Below, piece by piece: positions 26,872-34,514 of a stretch of 52,404 nucleotides of DNA. The stretch is from an uncultured Paludibacter sp. Its GTDB lineage: Bacteria; Bacteroidota; Bacteroidia; Bacteroidales; Paludibacteraceae. The stretch lies in contig CALFXE010000017.1 of the NCBI GenBank assembly GCA_937927845.1, forward strand, positions 1 through 52,404, given 5' to 3'. The position numbers and the translations under genes were made by a program. The first letter of the stretch is position 1. Each line of letters begins with the position of its first letter. The notes under the pieces are model-generated. The model was not told the DNA's origin. It made no database searches and saw nothing but the letters and a program-made list of their open reading frames with translations.

Positions 26872-28377
26872 ATGAATAATATAAGCAAAGCAGTATTAGT
26901 AGGATGTGCAGTGACTATTCCAACAGGTTTATTGCAAGCAAAACAAGAAGATAAGAAAAAGCCTGTAAATGTTTTAATGATTTTAGTTGATGATTTGAAA
27001 CCAAACTTAGGATGTTATGGAGATCCTGTAGCTTTAAGTCCTAATATAGATAAACTTGCTGAATCCGGAGTTAGATTTAATAATGCATATTGTAATCAGG
27101 CTGTAAGCGTAGCATCACGATATAATCTTATGACAGGGTTGCGTTCTACAACCACGGGATTATATGATTTTGGAAGAGAGATGAGAAATGTATTACCTGA
27201 TGCTGTCACCTTATCTCAGTATTTTATGAAAGCAGGTTATCATGCAGAGGCAATAGGTAAAGTATATCATGAAGGTCATGGTAATGTAAATGATGTAGCA
27301 TCATGGAGTATTCCTCATCATAAAGATAAACTTATTGAGTATATTGTGCCGGAGAGTACAGGTGGACAACTTACGAGAGAAGAAGCATATTTTGAAAACA
27401 CCAAGATGTTTTTTCCTGAACTTCCTCCAAATCATGAATTGCCGAGGGGTGCAGCTTGGGAATCACCTGATGTGTTAGATGAAGCTTATGCTGATGGTAG
27501 AATAGCACGGCATACTATAAATAGATTGCGCGAGTTAAAAAAACAACCGGACAAACCTTTTTTCCTTGCTGTCGGATTTGTTCGTCCACACTTGCCCTTC
27601 AGCGTTCCTAAAAAGTACTGGGATTTATATGACCCTGCTACCTTGCCAATGCCACAATATGAAAAAGATCCTGAAGGAGCACCGAAAGTAGCTACAAAAA
27701 GAGGAGGTGAGATAGATCAGTTTGAGCCTATACCGGCTGGGAAGTATGTTTACGAAGACACACTAACCAGAAAGTTAATTCACGGTTATTATGCTTCTAT
27801 GAGCTATATGGATGCGCAGGTTGGAAAGGTAATGGATGAGTTAAAACGTTTGAATATGCTCGATAATCTCGTAATAGTATTTTGGGGCGATCATGGGTGG
27901 CATTTAGGCGATCATGGATATTGGACAAAACATACTAATTTTGAAGAGGCTAATCATATCCCACTAATTATGGTTGCTCCCGGTGTTGCCAAACCCAATA
28001 CATCAACCGAACAATTAGCAGAGACTGTAGATATTTATCCTACGTTGACTGAATTAGCAGGATTAGGTAAACCTGAGGTACCTCAGGGTATAGACGGTTT
28101 GAGTATGGTGCCGGTATTAAAGAATGTAAACAAGAAGATAAGAGACCATGCATATCATGCTTTTCCTCGAGGAAAATATTTGGGTATAGCTATTCGAACA
28201 GAAAGATATCGTTTGGTTGAGTGGAAAAACAAAGATGATGCATCGGATGTTAAATTTGAACTTTACGATTATAAGTTAGATCCACTTGAAACAAAAAATA
28301 TCGCACAAGAGCAACCTAAAACTTTGGAAGATCTAAAGAAGATTTTAGCTAAACATCCTGAGGCAAAAAGGCCTTAG
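26872..28377 (+). CDS. S1-family sulfatase, iduronate-2-sulfatase-like, Ser-type
   Basis: This is a 501-residue sulfatase resembling the iduronate-2-sulfatase branch. Landmarks are MILVDDLKPNLGCYGD (metal ligands), the maturation motif S-VASR-YNLMTG (near residue 80; serine at the catalytic position), GKVYHEGHGN, VGFVRPHLPFSVP and FWGDHGWHLGDHGYWTKHTN, which is typical of that branch. A hydrophobic N-terminus (AVLVGCAVTIPTGLLQA) suggests export. Substrate specificity is not proven; related enzymes also act on other 2-O-sulfated sugars. It follows the phosphoesterase by 33 bp. Like the first sulfatase it needs an anSME encoded elsewhere. Confidence 0.9.
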   Translation: MNNISKAVLVGCAVTIPTGLLQAKQEDKKKPVNVLMILVDDLKPNLGCYGDPVALSPNIDKLAESGVRFNNAYCNQAVSVASRYNLMTGLRSTTTGLYDFGREMRNVLPDAVTLSQYFMKAGYHAEAIGKVYHEGHGNVNDVASWSIPHHKDKLIEYIVPESTGGQLTREEAYFENTKMFFPELPPNHELPRGAAWESPDVLDEAYADGRIARHTINRLRELKKQPDKPFFLAVGFVRPHLPFSVPKKYWDLYDPATLPMPQYEKDPEGAPKVATKRGGEIDQFEPIPAGKYVYEDTLTRKLIHGYYASMSYMDAQVGKVMDELKRLNMLDNLVIVFWGDHGWHLGDHGYWTKHTNFEEANHIPLIMVAPGVAKPNTSTEQLAETVDIYPTLTELAGLGKPEVPQGIDGLSMVPVLKNVNKKIRDHAYHAFPRGKYLGIAIRTERYRLVEWKNKDDASDVKFELYDYKLDPLETKNIAQEQPKTLEDLKKILAKHPEAKRP

Positions 28378-28410
28378 TAAATAAATCGTCAATATTCCAA
28401 CATAGTTTAG

Positions 28411-28418
28411 TACATTTG
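28411..28418 (+). promoter_or_regulatory. -7 element before the aldose epimerase
   Basis: TACATTTG is an exact match to TAnnTTTG, 43 bp before ATG 28462. No good -33 element is visible at the right distance, so the epimerase may have its own weak start or simply belong to the operon. Confidence 0.3.
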
Positions 28419-28461
28419 TACATTAATTTAAAAAATATCAAACAATAAAAAACAACACTGT

Positions 28462-29613
28462 ATGAAACAAACACTAAGAAACATTTTGTCACTTTTTGTG
28501 GCATCAGCTATTTTCTTCAGTTGCCAGCAATCGACGATAAAACTGATGAACGAAGAAGATTTTAAAGGCACAATTGACGGAAAGGAAGTCAGCCTTTATA
28601 CTTTGCAGAATGAAAATGGAGTCATAGCTCAAGTTACTAACTTCGGTGGAAGGGTAGTGAGTCTGTGGGTTCCTGATAAAAACAAAAACATGCTTGACAT
28701 AGTTACCGGTTTTCCTTCTTTAGAAGGTTATCAGAATGGGAATGAAGCATTCTTTGGAGCTTTAATAGGTCGTTATGGTAATAGAATTGCAAAAGGTAAA
28801 TTTACCCTCGACGGAGTTGAATACACATTGCCTCTTAATAATGGCGAAAATCATCTGCATGGTGGTCCCGGTGGATTTCACAATGTAGTATGGGATGCCA
28901 ACCAATATAAAAATGATAAAGGCGAGGATGTTTTAGAACTTAATTATTTATCGAAAGACGGTGAAGCAGGCTATCCCGGAAATTTATCAGTAAAAGTTTG
29001 GTATACACTTACAAACGACAACGAATTTAAGATTGAATATTCAGCATCAACGGATAAAGCCACTCCTGTAAATATCACACACCATTCATTTTTCAACCTG
29101 CATGGATTCTCATCAGGTGTAGCGAAAGAAGTTAACTCACATATAATGAAAATCAATGCATCGCACTATAATCCGACTGATGCCGGTTTAATTCCAACAG
29201 GAGAAATAGCACCTGTAGAAGGAACACCGATGGATTTTCGTGAGTTTACTGCTGTAGGAGAACGGGTAAACCAACCATTTGAAGCATTAGAAAACGGACT
29301 TGGCTATGACCATAACTGGATTTTAGATAAGAATGGAGAAAAAGTTACAGAAGCAGCGGTGATTTACGAACCTTCAACAGGAATACAGATGAGTGTATAT
29401 ACCGACCAACCTGCAATGCAGTTTTATGGAGGTAATTTCTTCAAAGGAAAAGATACCGGAAAATATGGAGAAGTGTATAATTATCGTACATCGTTTGCTA
29501 TGGAAACTCAGCATTATCCTGACAGTCCGAACCAACCGGCATTCCCCAACACTATTCTAAGACCGGGAGAAAACTACGAACATCTATGTATTTATAAGTT
29601 TGATATTCGATAA
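28462..29613 (+). CDS. galM: aldose 1-epimerase (mutarotase), lipoprotein
   Basis: This is a 383-residue mutarotase that interconverts alpha and beta anomers of aldoses. A signal peptide with lipobox (IFFSC) indicates a membrane-anchored periplasmic form, common in glycan loci of this phylum. The GalM fold is clear: FGGRVVSLWVPD, IGRYGNRIAKGKF, the catalytic histidine in GENHLHGGPGG, a second in NITHHSFFNLHG, and a late acidic region (FAMETQHYPDSPNQP). It would prepare sugars released by the nearby hydrolases for import. A terminator follows at 29638-29677. Its last 20 codons and this terminator are duplicated in degenerate form at 30479-30605. Confidence 0.92.
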   Translation: MKQTLRNILSLFVASAIFFSCQQSTIKLMNEEDFKGTIDGKEVSLYTLQNENGVIAQVTNFGGRVVSLWVPDKNKNMLDIVTGFPSLEGYQNGNEAFFGALIGRYGNRIAKGKFTLDGVEYTLPLNNGENHLHGGPGGFHNVVWDANQYKNDKGEDVLELNYLSKDGEAGYPGNLSVKVWYTLTNDNEFKIEYSASTDKATPVNITHHSFFNLHGFSSGVAKEVNSHIMKINASHYNPTDAGLIPTGEIAPVEGTPMDFREFTAVGERVNQPFEALENGLGYDHNWILDKNGEKVTEAAVIYEPSTGIQMSVYTDQPAMQFYGGNFFKGKDTGKYGEVYNYRTSFAMETQHYPDSPNQPAFPNTILRPGENYEHLCIYKFDIR

Positions 29614-29637
29614 TTCAAAAGAATATTCATAATTATA

Positions 29638-29677
29638 GAGAGGCAGTCTGTTATGGGCTGCCTTTTTTGTTTTTTTA
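29638..29677 (+). terminator. Rho-independent terminator after galM
   Basis: AGGCAG and CTGCCT (29641-29646 and 29658-29663) form a stem around an 11-base loop, followed by TTTTTGTTTTTTT. It closes the HTCS/GH43/sulfatase/epimerase run. Confidence 0.8.
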
Positions 29678-29762
29678 ACATTTATAGTAGAACAAAATCG
29701 TTTCTTATTTGTATCTCCTTTTAGATTAGTATATACAAACACAAAACAAATTAAGAAAGCGT

Positions 29763-30416
29763 ATGAGAAAATTTATTTACAAAGCAAGTTTATTGGCATT
29801 AACAGTATTTATATTGCCGATTATATCGTGTTCCAAAGATGGTGATGATGATTTGCTAAATAACGGAAAAGAAGGACTAAATTATCCCTTTACGATTGAA
29901 GAAGGTAATAGTGAGTGGCGATTAGAAGTGAATGGAAAAGAGTATAAAGGTAGTACCGGCTGGGTTAATTCTTTGAATAGCAATAAGTTTTTGAGTATAT
30001 ACTTTGACGGTTCATTTCCTTACGGTGGTATTTCATTGGTACCTTATCAAGTAGGAACTTATAAGTCGGGACAAGATTTGGGAGAAGGTTCGGGTAGTGT
30101 TACCGGCAAGCTTTATTTCACATCTTCAGTCAATGTTGATGGAGAAAAATATTACAGTCATTCGCACAATGAATACGGCGATGTAGAAGAGGATATTATT
30201 CCTGGAACTTCAAGCACTTACACCATTAAGAAGTTCGAAGGAGGATTTAAACGAGTAAAGACTTTTTACGGCACCTATCGGATGTTTATTGGAGAAGTAA
30301 GCGGATTGTTTGAAGGTACTTTTAAAACTGCTGACGGAAGTAAAAGTGTTAAAGTAACCAAAGGTGAATTTAGATTGGTTTCAAAACTAAATCCAGGTGA
30401 TGAAATAGTTGAATAA
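29763..30416 (+). CDS. small lipoprotein of unknown function
   Basis: This is a 217-residue lipoprotein with lipobox LPIISC followed by an acidic tether (SKDGDDDLLNNG) that may favour surface exposure. The mature part is beta-rich with no motif I recognise (WRLEVNGKEYKGSTGW, YFDGSFPYGGISLVPYQ, GEVSGLFEGTFKTADG). It resembles in style the small beta-sandwich lipoproteins found in many Bacteroidota genomes. It lies between the galM terminator and a degenerate second copy of the galM 3' end, so it seems to have been placed there by a duplication. The DNA after its stop reads DGRDYQLVSKS in one frame, an echo of its own GEFRLVSK ending. Confidence 0.6.
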   Translation: MRKFIYKASLLALTVFILPIISCSKDGDDDLLNNGKEGLNYPFTIEEGNSEWRLEVNGKEYKGSTGWVNSLNSNKFLSIYFDGSFPYGGISLVPYQVGTYKSGQDLGEGSGSVTGKLYFTSSVNVDGEKYYSHSHNEYGDVEEDIIPGTSSTYTIKKFEGGFKRVKTFYGTYRMFIGEVSGLFEGTFKTADGSKSVKVTKGEFRLVSKLNPGDEIVE

Positions 30417-30478
30417 TACCAATTCGACAGTTTGGATGGTAGAGATTATCAATTAGTATCCAAAAGCATAAAACGCCT

Positions 30479-30545
30479 AACACTATTCTAAAACCGAGAG
30501 AAACTACGAACATTTATGTGTTTATAAGTTTGATATTAGATAATT
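30479..30545 (+). pseudogene. relic of a duplicated galM 3' end
   Basis: About 67 bp closely match the last codons of galM (29548-29613) with several substitutions and a one-base loss that shifts the frame. The similarity continues through the spacer and into the terminator, giving a duplicated block of about 117 bp. It has no start codon or coding capacity. Confidence 0.7.
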
Positions 30546-30567
30546 CAAGAAAATATTTATAATTTTG

Positions 30568-30605
30568 GAGAGGCTGTCTGTTATAGACTGCCTCTCTTGG
30601 TTTTT
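30568..30605 (+). terminator. Rho-independent terminator, diverged copy of the galM terminator
   Basis: GAGAGGC, an unpaired T, GTCT, loop GTTAT, then AGAC, T and GCCTCTC form a long stem, followed by a T-rich tail. It derives from the same duplication as 30479-30545 and would end the lipoprotein transcript. Confidence 0.7.
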
Positions 30606-30626
30606 AATAATTTAATTTGTTTAAAA

Positions 30627-31526
30627 ATGTTCAAAAAACTCGTAGCCATTGAGCCGGTAGGTTTAATTTCATCAGCCGAAAAAGAATTACACTCCTTTGC
30701 AGAAGAAGTAATAATGTATCAAGATATGCCATTGACAGATGAAGAAGTTGCTAAAAGAATAGGGGATGCTGATGCAGTACTTTTGAGCTATACATCTCGA
30801 ATTACGAAAGAAGCACTTGAAAAATGTCCTAATGTAAAGTATATTGGCATGTGCTGTTCTCTTTATTCACCGGAAAGTGCAAACGTTGATATAAGATATG
30901 CAAACAGCAGAGGAATAGTTGTAAAAGGCGTAAGGGATTATGGTGATGAAGGTGTTGTTGAATATGTTGTTAGTGAGTTAGTCAGATGTCTGCATGGATT
31001 CGGACAAGAACCATGGGATGGTATGGCAAGGGAAATAACCGGATTGAAAGTCGGCATAATCGGATTAGGTACATCAGGAGGGATGATAGCAGATGCACTC
31101 AAATTTTTCGGAGCTGAAATAACATATTATTCACGAACAGAAAAAGAGTATGCAAAGGATAAAGGCTATCAATATCTGCCGCTTAAAGAAGTATTGAGTC
31201 GAAGCGAAGTTGTTTGTTGTTGTCTGAATAAAAACACAGTTTTGCTATATGAAGAAGAATTTGAAGCTTTAGGTAATAAAAAGATTTTATTTAACACAGG
31301 TTTGTCTCCTGCATGGGAAGAAAAACCTTTCATGGAATGGCTTGGAGGCGACAATTTGTGTTATTGCGACACATTAGGAGCATTGGGCAGTAGAGAACTT
31401 CTTGATCATCCCAATGTTCGTTGTATGCAAGTATCAACAGGACGCACACGTCAGGCTTTTGTGCGGCTTAGTGAAAAGGTAATTGCAAATATCTTAGAAT
31501 ACAATAGGGGAAGCGATGTTTTGTAA
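30627..31526 (+). CDS. divergent D-isomer-specific 2-hydroxyacid dehydrogenase homologue
   Basis: This is a 299-residue NAD(P)-binding protein of the D-2-hydroxyacid dehydrogenase fold. ATG 30627 (MFKKLVAIEP) is preferred to a TTG ten codons upstream. The Rossmann motif GIIGLGTSGGMIADAL (about residue 143) and the preceding GIVVKGVRDYGDEGVVEY are family hallmarks. The catalytic arginine, normally in a N-T-x-R-G context, is replaced in LFNTGLSPAWE. The histidine expected after the pNV motif is absent (HPNVRCMQVSTGRT). A glutamate may remain in SRELLDHPN. So it may not be a standard reductase. It converges on the aspartate dehydrogenase gene with a 33-bp 3' overlap. Confidence 0.75.
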   Translation: MFKKLVAIEPVGLISSAEKELHSFAEEVIMYQDMPLTDEEVAKRIGDADAVLLSYTSRITKEALEKCPNVKYIGMCCSLYSPESANVDIRYANSRGIVVKGVRDYGDEGVVEYVVSELVRCLHGFGQEPWDGMAREITGLKVGIIGLGTSGGMIADALKFFGAEITYYSRTEKEYAKDKGYQYLPLKEVLSRSEVVCCCLNKNTVLLYEEEFEALGNKKILFNTGLSPAWEEKPFMEWLGGDNLCYCDTLGALGSRELLDHPNVRCMQVSTGRTRQAFVRLSEKVIANILEYNRGSDVL

Positions 31527-32282
31527 AGTGCTTACAATAGACCATCCGGCGATTTCGGAAGTTGCACTGTAAACATCTACAACAGCATGAACTTGCTCGT
31601 TTTTTATTTCCACACGTTGAATATCTCCGATAAAGCGGGGTGTAGTTTGCATTGTTACATGCATTTGTTCCGGACCCACAGAGGCTATTGAAGCGGCTAC
31701 TGCGACATTTAACCCTGTAGGGAAAATGTTAATGGCTTCGCGGGCAGTTCCTGAAAAAATAATTTGCTTCTCATTTTCCATACCCGGACGGTAGAATGGA
31801 GAAAAAGGTGATCTGTGTCGACCGTTTTCATTGAAGAAATTTGCAGTACTTTTACCCATCAGCGCAGCAGTACGCAGCACATCAAACCCACCTGTTGCAC
31901 CCGAACAAATATATACCTTTGTGCCATTAGATTTTGCGATCCTTTCGACTTCTGCCTTAAAAAGATTATCAGCAAGGGCACCTACAGAAATAGTAACTAT
32001 TGAGGTTCCGTTTTTTAAAGTTGCAATAGCAGTTTCTTTCATTGCTGCGGGAGATGCTGCTTCAGCTAAAAAATCAGGTTTTAGCGCAAGGAGTTCTTCA
32101 AATGAAGAACAAGCCTTACATTCACGACCGGCAGCCTGCATTTTATTAGCGATGTATAATGCTTTAGATTTAGTGCGGGCATATACCCCAACCAAATCAT
32201 ATTCAGGTAACAACCCATTAATTACAGCATCAGCAACAATATTGCCGAGATAACCACAACCAAGAATAACCAATTTTTTCAT
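31494..32282 (-). CDS. aspartate dehydrogenase-like protein (NadX family)
   Basis: This is a 262-residue protein matching L-aspartate dehydrogenases (NAD-binding_3 plus DUF108 domain). Landmarks are MKKLVILGCGYLGNIVAD (nucleotide binding), AEAASPAAMKETAIATLKNG, and the DUF108 signature ICSGATGGFDVLRTAALMG followed by NIFPTGLNVAVAASIA. In NAD biosynthesis NadX oxidises aspartate to iminoaspartate. The start at 32282 is set by family homology; the longer open frame upstream reads into repeat DNA. A perfect -7 element lies five bases before the ATG, so the mRNA may be leaderless. Its end overlaps the 2-hydroxyacid dehydrogenase homologue tail to tail. Confidence 0.8.
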   Translation of the reverse strand: MKKLVILGCGYLGNIVADAVINGLLPEYDLVGVYARTKSKALYIANKMQAAGRECKACSSFEELLALKPDFLAEAASPAAMKETAIATLKNGTSIVTISVGALADNLFKAEVERIAKSNGTKVYICSGATGGFDVLRTAALMGKSTANFFNENGRHRSPFSPFYRPGMENEKQIIFSGTAREAINIFPTGLNVAVAASIASVGPEQMHVTMQTTPRFIGDIQRVEIKNEQVHAVVDVYSATSEIAGWSIVSTLQNIASPIVF

Positions 32283-32287
32283 GGATG

Positions 32288-32295
32288 CAAAGATA
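32288..32295 (-). promoter_or_regulatory. -7 element of the aspartate dehydrogenase gene
   Basis: On the minus strand TATCTTTG is an exact -7 consensus. Only CATCC separates it from the ATG, so transcription would begin at or next to the start codon. The expected -33 position falls at the edge of the REP cluster and has no TTTG, which suggests the repeats replaced the original upstream element. Confidence 0.5.
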
Positions 32296-32319
32296 ATGTA
32301 AATAATTAATATCGTGGTC

Positions 32320-32515
32320 GTAGGGGCAGGTCGCGATTGTTGTAGGGGCAGGTCGCGACCTGCCCTGTAATATGGTTGGATTGGAATACGATTGTTGTGT
32401 GATTGGAATACGATTGTTGTGTGATCGGAATACAATTGTTGTATGATTGGAATACGATTGTTGTAGGGGCAGGTCGCGACCTGCCCCTACGATAACGATA
32501 ACGATAACAACGACA
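32320..32515. repeat. REP cluster: palindromes plus 22-bp tandem repeats
   Basis: A half REP (32320-32336), a 20-bp palindrome (32346-32365) and a perfect 28-bp palindrome (32463-32490, arm GTAGGGGCAGGTCG) flank four contiguous 22-bp units (32379-32466, unit GATTGGAATACGATTGTTG plus three bases). GATAAC hexamers follow (about 32491-32508). The palindrome matches the widespread REP-type element with a GGGGCAGGTCGCGA core. It lies immediately downstream of the REP-associated transposase gene. The open frames read across it are artefacts. Confidence 0.85.
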
Positions 32516-32522
32516 ACAACAA

Positions 32523-33005
32523 TCACGTTTCATCAATTTTATTGTAAAATGTATCATTATCCCATTTTTCAGGATTTCGGGTGATGTAATTATAAATATT
32601 TTCAAATGATGAATAATCCCTGATGATATGATCATGAAATGAACGTTGCCATGAAAAATTATTTAATCCTGCCAAATGAATTTGTTTTGATGAGGTTGTC
32701 TTAAATGCACCAATTAATTCGGAAATAGATTTTATTTTATTACAATCTCCATTTTTGATAATTTCACATAATATATGGACGTGATTGGGCATTACGACGT
32801 GATTGTATATTTTAAAATAAGTAAAACGTTTTTCTAACCATAAGATTTGTTCATTAGCTTTTTTTCTATAGGAATTCAAAATCATTTTTCCATTTTCTAC
32901 ATTTCCAAGACAACAAATTCTATCTTGTACACAAGATGTCAAAAAGTAGATTGCCTCAGAAGAATAATCAAATTTGTACAATCTGTTTCGTTTCCTTTCT
33001 CTCAT
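32523..33005 (-). CDS. REP-associated tyrosine transposase (RAYT, Y1/IS200-like)
   Basis: This is a 160-residue single-strand DNA transposase of the Y1/HUH superfamily. The HUH pair sits in MPNHVHIL (near residue 77), after FKIYNHVV. The C-terminal part has the REP-transposase pattern SFHDHIIRDYSSFENIYNYITRNPEKW, which carries the candidate catalytic tyrosine and the R-Y-NP-W motif. Proteins of this family nick and mobilise adjacent REP hairpins, and here the REP cluster begins 8 bp after the stop. Start MRERKRNRLYKFDYSS is typical. The gene appears intact, so the pair may be an active REP-spreading unit. Confidence 0.9.
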   Translation of the reverse strand: MRERKRNRLYKFDYSSEAIYFLTSCVQDRICCLGNVENGKMILNSYRKKANEQILWLEKRFTYFKIYNHVVMPNHVHILCEIIKNGDCNKIKSISELIGAFKTTSSKQIHLAGLNNFSWQRSFHDHIIRDYSSFENIYNYITRNPEKWDNDTFYNKIDET

Positions 33006-33064
33006 AGTTAAAGGTAATCATAGTTAAAATTAATAATGTAAAGGTGTAAAATACGATTGCCTTT

Positions 33065-34285
33065 CTATTTCTTTACGGCTGTATTTGGGACTATACTCAT
33101 GGCACATCTAAAACCAATATCATTAGCAGATTTTGTGCGGTCGAGATAGCGGCGGGAAGCAGGATGCAACCAGTAAATAGGGTCTTTCCAAGAGCCACCT
33201 TTATACACACGACTGTCTTGTGATTTGTGATAATCGGGAAGGAAGAAATCGAGCACATCTAAACTGTCGATTTTATTTATATTACCACGAGTAGCATATT
33301 GATCGAAAACCCATTCATTAACATTTCCTGCCATGTTATACAGTCCAAAATCATTAGGTGCAAAAGAACCTACAGGCAAGGTACGTGAAAATACGTTTGA
33401 GTTAGCATTTGTACTTGTTTGATTATAATTTGCTTGCTGTTGATTTCTTTGAGCGGCGGTTGCTTTCTCATAACTTCTTTCAGACCATGGATAAACCTTG
33501 ACTTTGTTTTCAGGATCGGTACTTTTACGAGCATATGCTGCAAATTCCCATTCATCTTCAGATGGTAATCTGTAATCAGGAAACATTCCGGAAAATGTCT
33601 TTGCAAGATTATCTTGTTTGCCTGTAAAGTATTTCTTTGAAGTGAAAATTGCATTTTCTACTGCTTCTAATGTAGTCATTTCGGCTATAGCTTTAAAATC
33701 TGGAGCTTTAATGGCACCGGCTTTTATCAGTCGTAATTCATTGGCACGATCGCTTCTCCAAGCGCAATAAGCTGCTGCCTGATCCCAACTTACACATACC
33801 ACAGGATATTCATTGAATGAAGGATGGGTGAAATAATTCATTAAAAATGGCTCATTGTCGCTGAGACCATCAGTCCAGACTTTAATATCAGGTTTGGCTC
33901 TTTCAATAATATCAGGAGCAACATTTGAATATACAGAAGTTAACCAGTTTTGATATTCGCGCCAGTCAATATTTCTCACTTCACGCTGATCCATATAAAA
34001 ACTATTGACAGACAGCATCCTGCGTGTATTTAATTCACTTGTACGTATCCTCCTGTTAGCAGTTTCAAAATCTTCTGCATCATCAACGGTAATTGTCCAC
34101 CCCGGAATTTCAACCATGCCGGGCGGTACTAAATCGGAACTGCTTCCTAAACCTCTGAATGCATTATTTGCTTTATAATCGTAGGGCCAACCGGTAGCCG
34201 AGCTTGTTATTGTAGTACTTTTACTGCAAGAAGTAAATGCAATAGCTGATAGTACGAAGAAAGAAAAAGATAGTATGCGATACAT
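33065..34285 (-). CDS. GldK/GldJ-like lipoprotein with SUMF1 (FGE-sulfatase) fold
   Basis: This is a 406-residue lipoprotein (lipobox IAFTSC). The mature part is a formylglycine-generating-enzyme (SUMF1) fold: PPGMVEIPGWTITVDD, SFYMDQREVRNIDWREYQNW, YPVVCVSWDQAAAYCAWRS, YRLPSEDEWEFAAYA, FGLYNMAGNVNEWVFDQY and RVYKGGSWKDP. The gliding and T9SS lipoproteins GldK/PorK and GldJ share this fold and have no sulfatase-activating role. The gldLMN genes that usually follow gldK are absent, so this may be GldJ or a paralogue. ATG 34285 is preferred because the open frame upstream has no signal peptide at its start. It is divergent from folP. Confidence 0.75.
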   Translation of the reverse strand: MYRILSFSFFVLSAIAFTSCSKSTTITSSATGWPYDYKANNAFRGLGSSSDLVPPGMVEIPGWTITVDDAEDFETANRRIRTSELNTRRMLSVNSFYMDQREVRNIDWREYQNWLTSVYSNVAPDIIERAKPDIKVWTDGLSDNEPFLMNYFTHPSFNEYPVVCVSWDQAAAYCAWRSDRANELRLIKAGAIKAPDFKAIAEMTTLEAVENAIFTSKKYFTGKQDNLAKTFSGMFPDYRLPSEDEWEFAAYARKSTDPENKVKVYPWSERSYEKATAAQRNQQQANYNQTSTNANSNVFSRTLPVGSFAPNDFGLYNMAGNVNEWVFDQYATRGNINKIDSLDVLDFFLPDYHKSQDSRVYKGGSWKDPIYWLHPASRRYLDRTKSANDIGFRCAMSIVPNTAVKK

Positions 34286-34476
34286 ATAATTATTTTTTAT
34301 TTCAAACCTTGCAAAATTAACAAATTTCTTGATAATTGGAATTTGTTTGCTAAATATAGCTTTAAAAAAACTGTAATTATGGCTTTTTATTATTTTATTA
34401 TACTGATTTAATGCTGATAATCTTTGTTTTATGCTTAAATAAACGTCAATTAGCATTATTTCGTATAATATTTTCT

Positions 34477-34484
34477 TAAATTTG
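34477..34484 (+). promoter_or_regulatory. -7 element of the folP-cdaA operon
   Basis: TAAATTTG is an exact -7 consensus 30 bp before ATG 34515. A TTG overlapping it could be read as a start, but it would lie within the promoter, so ATG 34515 is preferred. The -33 element is weak. Confidence 0.5.
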
Positions 34485-34514
34485 CACGAATTAAAATATT
34501 ATCGATGGTTTGAT

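Noticed and set aside
32379..32466. Four 22-bp repeats as a possible CRISPR array
   Set aside because: The units are contiguous with no unique spacers, they lie in a REP cluster, and no cas genes are nearby.
32230..32635. Open frames of 98-109 codons on the minus strand across the REP cluster
   Set aside because: They consist of translated repeats (low-complexity V/I/R/S runs) and overlap the starts of two well-supported genes.
33065..34285. SUMF1-fold protein as the activating enzyme of the nearby sulfatases
   Set aside because: Both sulfatases are Ser-type and need a radical-SAM maturase; this protein is an exported lipoprotein like GldK/GldJ.
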